DNA from: Limobrevibacterium gyesilva
GTDB lineage: Bacteria > Pseudomonadota > Alphaproteobacteria > Acetobacterales > Acetobacteraceae
Length of the DNA: 64,000 nucleotides
Direction: 5' to 3'
Assembly: GCF_025989185.1 (NCBI RefSeq)
Contig: NZ_JAPDNT010000011.1
Location: 1 to 64,000, forward strand
The notes beneath the pieces are model-generated. The model saw only the letters and a list, made by a program, of their open reading frames with translations, had not been told where the DNA came from and ran no database searches. Below are positions 47,484 through 56,911 of the stretch, in pieces. Positions within the stretch are counted from its first letter, which is position 1, and each line of letters starts with the position of its first letter. The translations under genes and the position numbers were made by a program.

Positions 47484-48758
47484 TCACGCCGCTGCGATGC
47501 GCTCCAGCCCGCCCATGTACGGCCACAGCACCGGCGGCACCAGGATCGATCCGTCCGCCTGCTGGTAGTTCTCCATCACCGCGATCAGCGCCCGGCCCAC
47601 CGCCACGCCGGAGCCGTTCAGCGTGTGCACGTGGGCGACCGTCTTGCCGTCGTTGTTGCGGAAGCGTGCGTTCATGCGCCGCGCCTGGAAGTCGCGCGTG
47701 TTGGAGCAGGAGCTGATCTCCCGCCACGCCTGCTGGCCTGGCAGCCAGACCTCCAGGTCGAAGGTCTTGGCCGCGCCGAAGCCGGTGTCGCCGGCAGACA
47801 GGACCACGCGGCGATAGGGAATCTGCAGCAGCTCCAGCACCCGCTCGGCGGACTGGGTCATGCGTTCGTGCTCGGCGTCGCTGTGCTCGGGATGGGTGAT
47901 CGACACCAGCTCGACCTTGCGGAACTGGTGCTGGCGCAGCATGCCGCGGGTGTCGCGGCCGGCCGAGCCGGCCTCGCTGCGGAAGCAGTCGGTCAACGCC
48001 GTCAGGCGGATCGGCAGCCGCTTCTCCACGATGATGTCGCCGGAGACGGTGTTGGTCAGCGGGATCTCGGAGGTGGCGATCAGCCAGCGGTCGTCGGTGG
48101 TGCGGAAGCTGTCCTCGGCGAACTTGGGCAGCTGGTTGGTGCCGAACATGGCGGCACCGTTCACCAGCAGCGGCACGATCGTCTCCTCGTAGCCGTGCGA
48201 CTGGGTGTGCAGGTCGATCATGAACTGGCCCAGCGCCCGCTCCAGCCGCGCCAGCTTGCCGCGCAGCAGGGTGAAGCGGCTGCCGGCGATCTTCGCTGCC
48301 GTCTCGAAATCCATCATTCCCAGCGCCTCGCCCAGCTCGAAATGCTGGCGGGGCTGGAAGCCGAGGTCACGCGGCTCGCCGACCTGCTTCAGCACGACAT
48401 TGGCGGACTCGTCTGGGCCGTCGGGCACGTCGGGGTCGAGGATATTGGGCAGGCTGGCCAGGATGTCGCGGATCTCGGCGTCAAGCGCGGCGACGGCCTG
48501 CTCCAGCGCCTCCATCTCGGTGCGCAGGGCAGTGGCCTCGGCTTCCAGCGTCGCGGTGTCCTCGCCCTTGCGGCGCCCCTCGCCTACCTGTTTGGCCAGG
48601 GTATTGCGGCGGGCCTGCTTGTCCTGCAGCGCGGTCTGCGCGGCGCGGCGCGCCGTATCCTTCTCCAGGATCACGGCGGATTGCGGCGGTAGGAAGCGGC
48701 GTGCCATGGCAGCGTCGAAGGCGGCGCCGTCGGCGCGGATGGTGCGGATGTCGTGCAT
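47484..48758 (-). CDS. serS: Serine--tRNA ligase
   Basis: The 424-residue class II synthetase. The N-terminal coiled-coil arm (about 30-100, with heptads such as [22 protein letters not shown]) is intact. Motif 2 ([22 protein letters not shown]) and motif 3 ([18 protein letters not shown]) are clear, and [14 protein letters not shown] is the serine-specific TxE segment. It is located next to tatC with a 3-base gap, in the alphaproteobacterial tat-serS arrangement. Confidence 0.97.
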   Translation of the reverse strand: MHDIRTIRADGAAFDAAMARRFLPPQSAVILEKDTARRAAQTALQDKQARRNTLAKQVGEGRRKGEDTATLEAEATALRTEMEALEQAVAALDAEIRDILASLPNILDPDVPDGPDESANVVLKQVGEPRDLGFQPRQHFELGEALGMMDFETAAKIAGSRFTLLRGKLARLERALGQFMIDLHTQSHGYEETIVPLLVNGAAMFGTNQLPKFAEDSFRTTDDRWLIATSEIPLTNTVSGDIIVEKRLPIRLTALTDCFRSEAGSAGRDTRGMLRQHQFRKVELVSITHPEHSDAEHERMTQSAERVLELLQIPYRRVVLSAGDTGFGAAKTFDLEVWLPGQQAWREISSCSNTRDFQARRMNARFRNNDGKTVAHVHTLNGSGVAVGRALIAVMENYQQADGSILVPPVLWPYMGGLERIAAA

Positions 48759-48761
48759 CGG

Positions 48762-49544
48762 TCAGTCCTCGGCAGGCTTGGGCTCGACCATCCGCGCGGC
48801 GAGGATCGAGATTTCGTAGAGGCCGATCAGCGGGATCGCCAGGCCGCACTGGGTGATCACGTCGGGCGGGGCCAGGATGGCGGCGATGACGAACATGCCG
48901 ACATAGGCGTAGCGACGGTATTTCTTCAGGCTGGCCGACGTGATGATGCCCACCTTGGCCATTAGCGACAGCGCCACCGGAAGCTGGAAGGCTATGCCGA
49001 AGGCGAAGATCAGCTTCATCACGAGGTCGAGATATTCGCCGACTCGTGCTTCCAGCTGGATCGGCACGCCGCCGCCGCCCGTGGGCGTCTCGAAGCTGAG
49101 GAAGAAGGCCCAGGCGAAGGGGAACACGAAGTAGTAGGCCAGTGCCGCGCCCAGCACGAACAGGACGGGTGTCGCAATCAGGAACGGCGCGAAGGCGCGC
49201 TTCTCGCTGCGGTACAGGCCCGGCGCGATGAACAGCCAGAGCTGCGAGGCGATCACCGGGAAGGATATGAAGGCGGCGCCGAAGAAGGCCACCTTCAGGT
49301 AGGTGAAGAAACCCTCGGTGAGCGACGTGAAGATCATCCGCCGGTCGGTACCACGGCTCTCCAGAATCTTGGCGAGCGGCTCGGCCAGGAAGGAATAGAT
49401 CTCGCCCGAAAAATGGTAGCAGACGAAGAAGGCGATCAGCAGCGCCCCCATCGACCACATCAGGCGGCGGCGAAGCTCGATCAGGTGATCGAGCAGCGGC
49501 ATCGGCTTGTCGTTGATCGTGTCTTCTTCTTCGGGAATGGCCAC
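48762..49544 (-). CDS. tatC: Sec-independent protein translocase TatC
   Basis: The 260-residue core receptor of the twin-arginine pathway with six predicted spans. The N-terminal MPLLDHLIELRRRLMWS (with the conserved Glu/Arg patch), FFTYLKVAFFGAAFISFPVI and the later GIAFQLPVAL and PPDVITQ match TatC. It binds the twin-arginine signal and partners TatB. The gene lies 3 bases before serS and 18 bases after tatB. Confidence 0.97.
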   Translation of the reverse strand: MAIPEEEDTINDKPMPLLDHLIELRRRLMWSMGALLIAFFVCYHFSGEIYSFLAEPLAKILESRGTDRRMIFTSLTEGFFTYLKVAFFGAAFISFPVIASQLWLFIAPGLYRSEKRAFAPFLIATPVLFVLGAALAYYFVFPFAWAFFLSFETPTGGGGVPIQLEARVGEYLDLVMKLIFAFGIAFQLPVALSLMAKVGIITSASLKKYRRYAYVGMFVIAAILAPPDVITQCGLAIPLIGLYEISILAARMVEPKPAED

Positions 49545-49562
49545 GGGAGTCCTGTCGGCTTC

Positions 49563-50084
49563 TCAGCTGCGGAGGGCGCCGGGGTAGTCGACCCCGGGCG
49601 GAATGAAGGCCGGCGGCTCCGGCCGGTTGGCGATCTCCGGCGGAATGAAGGCCGGCGGCTCGGGCCTCGCCGCGGCCTCGGCGGGTTGCGCAGAATCGGC
49701 GCCCTCAAGGGCGGTGATCGTGTGGGCGGGCAGTTCCGCCACCGCCGTGTCGCCGGCCGGCGCATCGGTGGCCGGCAGGGTCCAGCCCGGCTCCAGCGGG
49801 TTGCTGGCGAAGGTGCTGCGGATCGAGCCGTCGGCATCCACCGCCTTCTCGATCTCGCCCTTGATGTCGAAGTTGCGGATCTCGTTGATCTGGCTGCGGA
49901 CCTCGTCGAGATTCGCCTCGCGGACCATCTCGTCCACATGGGTCTGGAACTCGCCGGCCATCCGGCGCGCCTTCTTGACCATCGCCGCGACCGTCTTCAT
50001 CGCCACCGGCAGGTCTTTCGGACCGATGGCAATCAGGGCGACCACGCCGATCAGGGCGATCTCGGACCAGGCAAAGTCGAACAT
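49563..50084 (-). CDS. tatB: Sec-independent protein translocase TatB
   Basis: A 173-residue TatB: one N-terminal span (MFDFAWSEIALIGVVALIAIGPKDLPVAM) with the invariant Glu8 and GPKDLP hinge, then the amphipathic helix MKTVAAMVKKARRMAGEFQ and a charged C-terminal region. The end has a duplicated PEPPAFIPP unit (about residues 142-166). TatB transfers substrate from TatC to TatA. No tatA gene lies between it and scpB, although relatives often have tatABC in a row. Confidence 0.94.
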   Translation of the reverse strand: MFDFAWSEIALIGVVALIAIGPKDLPVAMKTVAAMVKKARRMAGEFQTHVDEMVREANLDEVRSQINEIRNFDIKGEIEKAVDADGSIRSTFASNPLEPGWTLPATDAPAGDTAVAELPAHTITALEGADSAQPAEAAARPEPPAFIPPEIANRPEPPAFIPPGVDYPGALRS

Positions 50085-50189
50085 GCGGGCAGCGGACCCC
50101 GGGGGACGATGAACTTTGACGCGATGTACTTGGCCGCGGTTGCTAGCAGGAAATCCGCGGTTGGGGAAACCTGCGGCAAACCTCAGGCG

Positions 50190-51032
50190 TCACGCGTCTG
50201 CCGGGCGCGCGGTTCCCTCCTCGGCCACGCGCTCCGGGACGGTTTCGGGCACCGCCTCGGGCGCCTCCCCGCCTATCGAGGTGGGCGATGGCGGTTCCAC
50301 CAGCAAGTCCTCGCGGCGCGGCAGATCGCGCAGATCGTGCAGGCCGAACTGGGCGAGGAAGGCGGGCGTGGTGGCCCACATGGTCGGGCGGCCGGGGGTT
50401 TCCTTGCGGCCCTTGGGCATGATCAGGCCGGCATCGAGCAGCGAGTCCAGCGTGGTCTGCGACAGCGAGGCGCCGCGGATCTCCTCGATCTCCGGACGGG
50501 TGACCGGCTGGTGGTAGGCGACGATGGCCAGCGTCTCCATGGCCGCGCGCGGCAGGCGGCGGGGCACCTGGATCACGCGCTTCAGCCGTGGGGCAAGGTC
50601 GGCGGCGGTGCGGAACTGCAGGCCGCCGGCGATTTCCACCAGTTCCACGCCGCGGCCGGCGTAGCGTTCGCGTAGGGCGGCGACGACCGCGTCCACGTCG
50701 GCGCCGTTGGCCAGCAGCTGGGTGAGCGCGCGCGGCGTGACCGGGGCGGCACTCGCGAACAGCAGCGCCTCCGCCAGGCGGACCTGGGAGTCGAGCTCTT
50801 CCGCGCGCGACTCCGCAGGGGTTCCGGCCGGCCGGGCTTCGGGCACGGGAATCTCCGGCGGCGGGATTTCCGGCGGCAGCTCGGGCGTCGGGATCGCCGG
50901 ACCCGGAGGCTCGGGCGTGGGAAATTCAGGCGTTGGGATTGCGGGCGCCGGCACGTCCGGCGCCGGAATTTCGGGCACCGGAATCGCGGCCACCGCGGCC
51001 TCGGCGGGCGACTTGTCGGTCGGGTCAGACAT
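50190..51032 (-). CDS. scpB: Segregation and condensation protein B
   Basis: A 280-residue partner of SMC and ScpA. The winged-helix core is at about 82-240 (RLAEALLFASAAPVTPRALTQ, YHQPVTRPEIEEIRGASLSQ, GRKETPGRPTMWATT). Before it, residues ~15-72 form a proline-rich stretch of repeated (I/V)PxPE units (IPVPEIPAPDVPAPAIPTPE), unusual for ScpB. An acidic tail follows the core. Its start overlaps the scpA end by 8 bases, as is usual for this pair. Confidence 0.94.
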   Translation of the reverse strand: MSDPTDKSPAEAAVAAIPVPEIPAPDVPAPAIPTPEFPTPEPPGPAIPTPELPPEIPPPEIPVPEARPAGTPAESRAEELDSQVRLAEALLFASAAPVTPRALTQLLANGADVDAVVAALRERYAGRGVELVEIAGGLQFRTAADLAPRLKRVIQVPRRLPRAAMETLAIVAYHQPVTRPEIEEIRGASLSQTTLDSLLDAGLIMPKGRKETPGRPTMWATTPAFLAQFGLHDLRDLPRREDLLVEPPSPTSIGGEAPEAVPETVPERVAEEGTARPADA

Positions 51033-51879
51033 CGGAGACCTCTTGTTCAGTGTCCGGGCCGGACTCGGTTTCGTCGGGCGGCAGGCCCTCGGACGCGCGC
51101 ACCAGTATAGGGCCGAACGCCTCCTCCTGGCGCAGATGCACAGTACCGCCGCGCGCCATCTCCAGCCCGGCGATCAGGGTGCTGGCCAGGGCGGCGCGCC
51201 GCTCCAGCGGGCCGGCCAGGGACTCCGGCAGGAACTGGTCCAGCGCGGCCCAGTCCGGCAGGCTGCCCACCAGCGTGGCGAGCCGCGACAGCGCGTCCTT
51301 GACGCTCCACAGCGAAACCTGGGCGGGGCGGTACTGGCGATGGCGCGTGCCGCGCCGCAAGGCGGCGAGATAGGCGCGCATCAGGCTGGATACGTCCAGC
51401 GCGAGGCGGCTGCGGTCGGTTTCGGTCAGTTCCTCGGGGGCACCACGGGCGAACACGTCCTGGCCAAGCTGCGGGCGGGCGGTCATCCAGACCGCGGCGG
51501 CGCGGATCGCCTGCAGGTCGCGCAGGCGGGCGGCCAGCACCTCGGCCGCCGCCTCGCCCTCGTCGGCGGCGAGGCTGCCGCTGGGCAGCAGCAGGCGGGA
51601 TTTCAGCCAGGTCAGCCAGGCCGCCATCACCAGCCAGTCGGCCGCCAGTTCCAGGCGGACGCGGCGGGCGCCCTCGATCACCGCCAGGTATTGCTCGACC
51701 AGCGACAGGATGGAGATGCGGGCGAGATCGACCTTCTGGCTGCGGGCCAGTTCCAGCAGCAGGTCGAGCGGGCCTTCGAAGCCGTCCAGATGCAGCAGCA
51801 GCGCGTCGATGACGATCGGCGCCTCCCTGGCGGCGGCCTCGGGGGCGGCGACCCCAGGGGTGGGCGCAGCCTCAGTCAC
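51025..51879 (-). CDS. scpA: Segregation and condensation protein A
   Basis: A 284-residue kleisin that closes the SMC ring for chromosome compaction. N-terminal FEGPLDLLLELARSQKVDLARISILSLVEQYL is the ScpA signature; VMAAWLTWLKSRLLLPS follows; the C-terminal winged-helix part ends ILVRASEGLPPDETESG. It overlaps scpB (8 bases) and the upstream M50 protease gene (8 bases), so the three are tightly coupled. Confidence 0.95.
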   Translation of the reverse strand: MTEAAPTPGVAAPEAAAREAPIVIDALLLHLDGFEGPLDLLLELARSQKVDLARISILSLVEQYLAVIEGARRVRLELAADWLVMAAWLTWLKSRLLLPSGSLAADEGEAAAEVLAARLRDLQAIRAAAVWMTARPQLGQDVFARGAPEELTETDRSRLALDVSSLMRAYLAALRRGTRHRQYRPAQVSLWSVKDALSRLATLVGSLPDWAALDQFLPESLAGPLERRAALASTLIAGLEMARGGTVHLRQEEAFGPILVRASEGLPPDETESGPDTEQEVSDV

Positions 51880-52600
51880 CGAATGCTTCCTGCACGATCA
51901 GCACGCCCGCCTCCGGGTCGCCGGCGAGGGCGACCAGCAGGCGGAAGGCGGGGCGGGCGACGTTGATCAGCAGCTCGTTCACCGGATTGAAGCGGATGCC
52001 GAAGAACTCCTGCAGCGCCTGGGGCAGCAGGAACACGATCAGCAGGACGATCAGGATGCCGGCGCCCTCCAGCCGCGCCAGCGCGCGTGCGGGCGCCTCC
52101 GGCAGCAGGCCGACGGCGATACGCCCGCCGTCCAGCGGCGGGATGGGCAGCAGGTTGAACAGCCCCAGAACCAGGTTCGCCAGCATGAAATACAGCGCGA
52201 ACACGATCAGCAGGTCGCCGGTTTCGATGGACAGCAGCGGCACGGCGTGCAGCGACAGCGCCCCGAGCCAGCCGAGGAAGAAGTTCATGGCCGGGCCCGC
52301 GGCGGCCACCACCATCATGCCCTGGCGGGGGTTGCGGAAGCGCCAGGCCGCCACCGGCACCGGCTTGGCCCAGCCGAACAGGAACGACACGTGATGCGTG
52401 GTCAGCAACTGCCCGAGCAGCAGCACGCCGGGCACCAGGATGGTGCCGACGCGGTCCACATGCGCCAGCGGGTTCAGCGACAGCCGGCCCATGCGCTTGG
52501 CGGTGTCGTCGCCCATCGCCAGCGCGGCATAGCCGTGCGCGGCCTCGTGCAGCGTGATCGCCAGCACGGCAGCCAGCAGTCCCAGGATGATCTCGGTCAA
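51872..52600 (-). CDS. Site-2 protease-like M50 metallopeptidase (membrane)
   Basis: A 242-residue multi-pass membrane protease. The zinc motif HEAAH lies in AITLHEAAHGYAALAMGD (about residue 18), with the third ligand in NLLPIPPLDGGRI (Asp). The start is TTG at 52600, chosen because TTGA overlaps the nagZ stop and the downstream residues (TEIILGLLAAVLA) form the first span; earlier starts would overlap nagZ. Substrate unknown. It is the usual neighbour between nagZ and scpA in alphaproteobacteria. Confidence 0.85.
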   Translation of the reverse strand: MTEIILGLLAAVLAITLHEAAHGYAALAMGDDTAKRMGRLSLNPLAHVDRVGTILVPGVLLLGQLLTTHHVSFLFGWAKPVPVAAWRFRNPRQGMMVVAAAGPAMNFFLGWLGALSLHAVPLLSIETGDLLIVFALYFMLANLVLGLFNLLPIPPLDGGRIAVGLLPEAPARALARLEGAGILIVLLIVFLLPQALQEFFGIRFNPVNELLINVARPAFRLLVALAGDPEAGVLIVQEAFGD

Positions 52601-53604
52601 AGCCCCAATCCGTCCCGCTCGTTCAGCAATGCGCGGGGGTCTAGCGCCAAACGGCGGTGCTGCGCGAGGGCCCGCGCGGATTCCAGGCGCGCCGCCGCTT
52701 CCGGCGTCAGCGGCGGCGCGGTCCGCAGCACCGCTTCGGTACCTTCCGGGTCGCCGGGGCAATAGAGCGCGATGTCGCACCCCGCCGCCAGCGCCCGGGC
52801 GGCGCGGTCGGCGGGGGCGCCGGCCAGGGCCTGCATGGCAAGGTCGTCGGAAATCAGCACGCCGCCAAAGCCGATGCGGCCGCGGATCACCTGGCCGATG
52901 ACCGCTGGCGACAGGGTGGCGGGGGTGTCGGGATCCCAGGCGCGGTAGACGATATGGGCCGTCATCATCCACGGCAGGTCGGCATTGCGGGCGAACGGCA
53001 GCAGGTCGGCGGCGAGGTCGTTGTCCATCACCACCGGCAGGTCCGTGTGGCTGTCGGCGCGGGCGCGGCCGTGGCCCGGGGCGTGCTTGCCCACCGGCTG
53101 CACGCAAGCGGCCAGCAGCCCGGCGGCGGCGGCGCGGCCGAGGCGGGCAACGTCAGCGGGCGCCTCGCCGTAGGCGCGATCGCCGATCACGTCGTGGGCC
53201 CCGGGCAGACGCAGGTCCAGCACGGGGGCGCAGGCGACGTCGAACCCGGCGGCGTGGCAATCGAGCCCGATCAGCGCCCCGGTCAGCCAGGCGGCGCGCA
53301 GGCCGGCGGCGGGGTCGGCGGCGAACAGGCGGCCGATGGCGGCGGCCGGGGGATGGACCTGCCAGTGCGGCGGGCGCAGGCGGGCAACGCGCCCGCCCTC
53401 CTGATCGATCAGCAGCACGGCGTGCGGCGGCAGGACCCGGCGCAGTGCGGCGGTCAGGGCGCGGAGTTGGGGCGGGTCCTGGATGTTGCGGGCAAACAGG
53501 ATCACGCCGGCGGGGGCATGGGCGCGCAACAGGGCGGCTTCGGCCGCGGTCAGTTCCGGCCCGGCGATGCCCACGATCGCGGCCGTCATGGCGGGGTTCA
53601 GCAT
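52597..53604 (-). CDS. nagZ: Beta-N-acetylhexosaminidase (GH3), peptidoglycan recycling
   Basis: A 335-residue cytoplasmic GH3 enzyme that trims GlcNAc from anhydromuropeptides. Visible: GVILFARNI, DQEGGRVARL, DVACAPVLDLR, VGKHAPGHG (usually KHFPGHG; Phe to Ala), the RADSHTDLP loop with the catalytic His/Asp pair, and the nucleophile Asp in LISDDLAM. The start could be 53604 or MTAAIVG at 53589. The stop overlaps the TTG of the M50 gene. Upstream, a large surface-protein gene separates it from the SPOR/argS genes. Confidence 0.93.
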   Translation of the reverse strand: MLNPAMTAAIVGIAGPELTAAEAALLRAHAPAGVILFARNIQDPPQLRALTAALRRVLPPHAVLLIDQEGGRVARLRPPHWQVHPPAAAIGRLFAADPAAGLRAAWLTGALIGLDCHAAGFDVACAPVLDLRLPGAHDVIGDRAYGEAPADVARLGRAAAAGLLAACVQPVGKHAPGHGRARADSHTDLPVVMDNDLAADLLPFARNADLPWMMTAHIVYRAWDPDTPATLSPAVIGQVIRGRIGFGGVLISDDLAMQALAGAPADRAARALAAGCDIALYCPGDPEGTEAVLRTAPPLTPEAAARLESARALAQHRRLALDPRALLNERDGLGL

Positions 53605-53650
53605 CGCCGGAAGCTAGGGGGCTCCGGCCGCTTCGTCCACCCGCGGCGGA

Positions 53651-56600
53651 TCAGATGAAGTTGCCGGCGGTGAGCGTGGCGGTGTTGAGGAAGGTGATCT
53701 GGGTGCCGTCGGACAACGCGACGATGGTGTTGCCGCCGGCATGCGTGGCGTTGGCCAGCGCAATGGCGGCCTCGCCCGCCGCATAACCGGCCAGCGCGAC
53801 GGAATGATGGGTGGGGTCCCAGTCGGCGATCACGTCGCTGCCGCCGCTGCGGCCGTTGATGAAGGCGAACAGCGTCAGGCCGCTGCCCCCCTGCAACGTG
53901 TCCGCGCCCTCGCCGGCCACCAGGATGGAGGTGCCGGCACCACCGATCATCAGGTCGGACCCCGTGCCGCCCAGGAATACGCCGCCGCCGGCGCCGCCGA
54001 ACAACGTCGCTGCTCCGGTACCGCCCACCACGGTGGCGGCGCCGTCGCCATTGATGAAGTTCAATTGTCCGGTGCCGACAAAGGTCAGAACGCCGCCGGA
54101 ACCGGCCGTGATGGTGGCTGCGCCGCCGCCGCCCACGATCGTGTCGGCGCCGTTCGAGGCGACCTGCGCGTCGCCCGCGCCCAGGAAGACGATGCTTTGG
54201 CCGGTGCCGGTCCGGACATCGGTGGGGCCGGTGCCGGCGACAAGGGTCGCCTCGCCCACCGACGCCGCGCTGCTGAGCGTCTCCGCGCCGCTGCCGCCGA
54301 AGATGACGCCGCTGGCGCCGGTGCCGAGTGCCAGAACGTCGCCCGCGCCGCCGCCGACAATCGTGGCGGCGCCGCCCGTGGCACCGACGCTGTTGCCACC
54401 GGAGGTACCTGCCAGGAACAGGCCGCCACCGCCGGTGACGGTCATGCTCCCTTCACCCGCTGCAACCGTATTCGGCCCGCCGCTGCTCAGCCCCGTGAAG
54501 TTGATGCGCGCGCCCGCCCCGTTGCCCAGGATGGTGTTCTGGCCATGACTCGACGTAACCGTCAGCGCCGCGTCGGTGGTGGCGAGCACGCTGCCGCCGG
54601 AGGCGTCGATGCTGGCAGTGCCGGCGCCGGCGAAGATCGTACTGATGCCGGCGGCGGCGTTGAAAGCCAGGTTCCCGCTGAATCCGCCCGCCTGCACATT
54701 GCCGACGGCGATGACGGTGGCGCTGCCGCTGCCGCCCAGGACGGTGTCGGTGGCGTCAGTGTCGGAGCCATGCGTGACCACGAAGTTGCTGCCGGCGCCG
54801 AGGAAGATCAGCTTGCCGCCGGCATTGCCGTCGATGATGTTGTCTCCGTCCATGGCCCAGACGGTGTCGGCGCCGTTGCCGAGCAGGAACACCTGATTTC
54901 CGGCCCCGGCAAGCGCTGCCAGCCCGTTGTCGCCGCCGCCGGCGATGACCGTGCCGGAGCCGGCCCCGGCCATGTATGTCAGCCCACCATTGCCGGCCAC
55001 GACGAGTTGGCCGCTATCGGTGCCGCCGGTGACGGTCACCCGGTCGGGCGCATCCGTCGCGAAAATGGAATAGCCGGCCGGGACAGTAACGGCGCCGCCC
55101 GCGTGCAGCACGATCTCGCCGCCGCTTCCGGCCGCGAGCGCGGGGATGGTGGCGCCGGGCGTCGCCACGAACGGCACGACAGAGCCGGAGCCGACCGCCG
55201 CGTTCGTTCCGGACAGGGCCGCCTGGGCGGCCCCCCGATAGGCCGTGCTGGCGAAGGGGATCACGAATTCGCCGCCGGTCGCGCCGGTCACGCTCACCAC
55301 GGCCGACACCGTGATGTTGGTTCCACCGTTGCCATCGGGGGTCAGGAAGAAGGCAGAGCCGCTGTAGTCCTGCGGATTGGGGAGCCGCAGTTGCAGCGTC
55401 ACGGAACCTGCGGCGGTCGGGATGCTCAGCACTTTGAAGAAGGGGTCGAACGCGCCGAAGGCGGCCGTTGCAGAGAGGGCGGCAAGGTCGATCGTGTCGC
55501 CGGGCACGAAGCCGTTGATGACGTTCTGCGGCACGACGGTGCCGTCGATACGCAGGACGCCGTGATCTGCGGCGAAACTGATCTGCCCCGTGCCGGCCGC
55601 GGCGGCGTTGCCGAGTTCGAGGGTGCCGTAGATCATCGTGGTGCTGGCGTAGCTGTTCACGCCGTTCAGCACCACCGTGCCGCCAGCAGGCGGCAGGGCC
55701 GGCACGGGGGCGACGTACGGATCGACGAAGCCGTTCGGGCCTTGCCACTGAATGGGCCACGAGTACACCGTCGTAGCCGTTACCGACGAATCGTACGCCC
55801 CGCCGGATGTCGTCGTGGCCGTCGTCGCGTTCTCCCCCGGCACCGGCGTATCGGCGATGACACCGTCGATCACGAGAGTCTGGCCGGCTGCAGGCTTGAG
55901 TGCGAAGGACTGGTTGCCGGACAGGAAGATGCTGGAGCCCAGGGCTTGGCCGTCGCCGCCGCCGTCATGCCCACTGCCGCCGGCCACCGTGCTGCTGCCG
56001 ATGGTGCCGGACTGGATGATCAGCGATCCGCCGGCATGCACGAAGATGTTGCCGCCGGCACCCAGGCCGCCGCCGCCCCCGGCGCCATTGGCACCGCTGC
56101 CACCGGAACCGGCGCCGAAGCCCCCGGCACCGCCGGTCGCACCACCACCGCCGCCGCCGCCGAAGCCGCCGCCACCGCCGATGCCGCCGCCGGCACCGCC
56201 GTCACCGAACCCGCCGCTCACACCGGTATCGCTGCCCGCGCCTGCGCCGCCGGGATTCACCGCCGCGCCGCCGTCGCCGCCGATCGCCTGGTTGTAGGCG
56301 AAAGCGACGACGCTGAGCGTCACGGTGCCCGATTGCGCGATGAACAGCGCCCCGCCAAGGCCGGCCCCACCGCCGCCGGCATCGACGCCGCTGACCCCCA
56401 TGCCGCCCTTCGCGACCGCACTGGCGATGGTGATGTTCTCGATCGTTACATTGCCGGCGTACACATAAAAGCCGCGGGCGACGCCGGCCCCGTTCAGCAG
56501 GCCGCCCTGGCCGTCGATGGTCAGCGTATCGCCGGTTGCAAGGTTGATTGCCGGCAGGTTGGCGCTCAGTGACAGATAACCGGACGGATCGAGGCTGGTA

Positions 56601-56713
56601 TCAAGCGTGATGGTGTAGGCCGTGTCCGCGACCGAGTTCGCGCCGCCGAGATTGATGTCGAGGATGGCGGCCGTCAGCTCCGCCTCGGTCGATACGGTGT
56701 AGGCGGTCTGCAT
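53651..56713 (-). CDS. Large Gly/Ala-rich beta-solenoid surface-type protein
   Basis: A 1020-residue protein without a classical N-terminal signal peptide. Residues ~1-320 resemble a right-handed beta-helix (TLTIDGQGGLLNGAG, NVTIENITIASAVA) with a run of extreme glycine around 155-230 (GGGGGFGGGGGGGATGG). From about 560 to 1000 short repeats of the type (T/A)VVGGTGAATLFGGAG recur every ~10-20 residues, akin to RTX/haemolysin-type nonapeptides but with few Asp, so Ca binding is uncertain. The C-terminus (IADWDPTHHSVALAGYAAGE...LTAGNFI) resembles type I-secreted proteins. It is probably exported and adhesive. It interrupts the conserved nagZ-SPOR-argS order. Confidence 0.75.
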   Translation of the reverse strand: MQTAYTVSTEAELTAAILDINLGGANSVADTAYTITLDTSLDPSGYLSLSANLPAINLATGDTLTIDGQGGLLNGAGVARGFYVYAGNVTIENITIASAVAKGGMGVSGVDAGGGGAGLGGALFIAQSGTVTLSVVAFAYNQAIGGDGGAAVNPGGAGAGSDTGVSGGFGDGGAGGGIGGGGGFGGGGGGGATGGAGGFGAGSGGSGANGAGGGGGLGAGGNIFVHAGGSLIIQSGTIGSSTVAGGSGHDGGGDGQALGSSIFLSGNQSFALKPAAGQTLVIDGVIADTPVPGENATTATTTSGGAYDSSVTATTVYSWPIQWQGPNGFVDPYVAPVPALPPAGGTVVLNGVNSYASTTMIYGTLELGNAAAAGTGQISFAADHGVLRIDGTVVPQNVINGFVPGDTIDLAALSATAAFGAFDPFFKVLSIPTAAGSVTLQLRLPNPQDYSGSAFFLTPDGNGGTNITVSAVVSVTGATGGEFVIPFASTAYRGAAQAALSGTNAAVGSGSVVPFVATPGATIPALAAGSGGEIVLHAGGAVTVPAGYSIFATDAPDRVTVTGGTDSGQLVVAGNGGLTYMAGAGSGTVIAGGGDNGLAALAGAGNQVFLLGNGADTVWAMDGDNIIDGNAGGKLIFLGAGSNFVVTHGSDTDATDTVLGGSGSATVIAVGNVQAGGFSGNLAFNAAAGISTIFAGAGTASIDASGGSVLATTDAALTVTSSHGQNTILGNGAGARINFTGLSSGGPNTVAAGEGSMTVTGGGGLFLAGTSGGNSVGATGGAATIVGGGAGDVLALGTGASGVIFGGSGAETLSSAASVGEATLVAGTGPTDVRTGTGQSIVFLGAGDAQVASNGADTIVGGGGAATITAGSGGVLTFVGTGQLNFINGDGAATVVGGTGAATLFGGAGGGVFLGGTGSDLMIGGAGTSILVAGEGADTLQGGSGLTLFAFINGRSGGSDVIADWDPTHHSVALAGYAAGEAAIALANATHAGGNTIVALSDGTQITFLNTATLTAGNFI

Positions 56714-56911
56714 CGGGCCGGCTCCGTGCGGGAGACGGCAGGAAGCCAGGGCTCGGCTCCCGTCCGATCGCCCGGTCCCGACCTAACAGGAATAAGAACG
56801 GTTGCTCAATGTTTTTTTCCTGCAACGCAGGGTTTCAGCGGACTGCGCCCGCGGGCGGGCGTGCAACATGAACCCTCCCCCTTGCCCCGCGTGGCGGGAC
56901 GAGGGATCGGG

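Noticed and set aside
49563-50084. Reading tatB as a fused TatA/TatB
   Set aside because: Only one N-terminal span and a long charged tail, with Glu8 and GPKDLP typical of TatB.
53741-56572. A 943-codon frame opposite the surface-protein gene
   Set aside because: Same kind of antisense shadow. The minus-strand frame has coherent beta-helix repeats, the plus-strand frame has none.
56820-56870. CRISPR-like or tandem repeats
   Set aside because: No spaced direct repeats were seen here or elsewhere in the window; the repeated glycine codons of the surface-protein gene are protein repeats.
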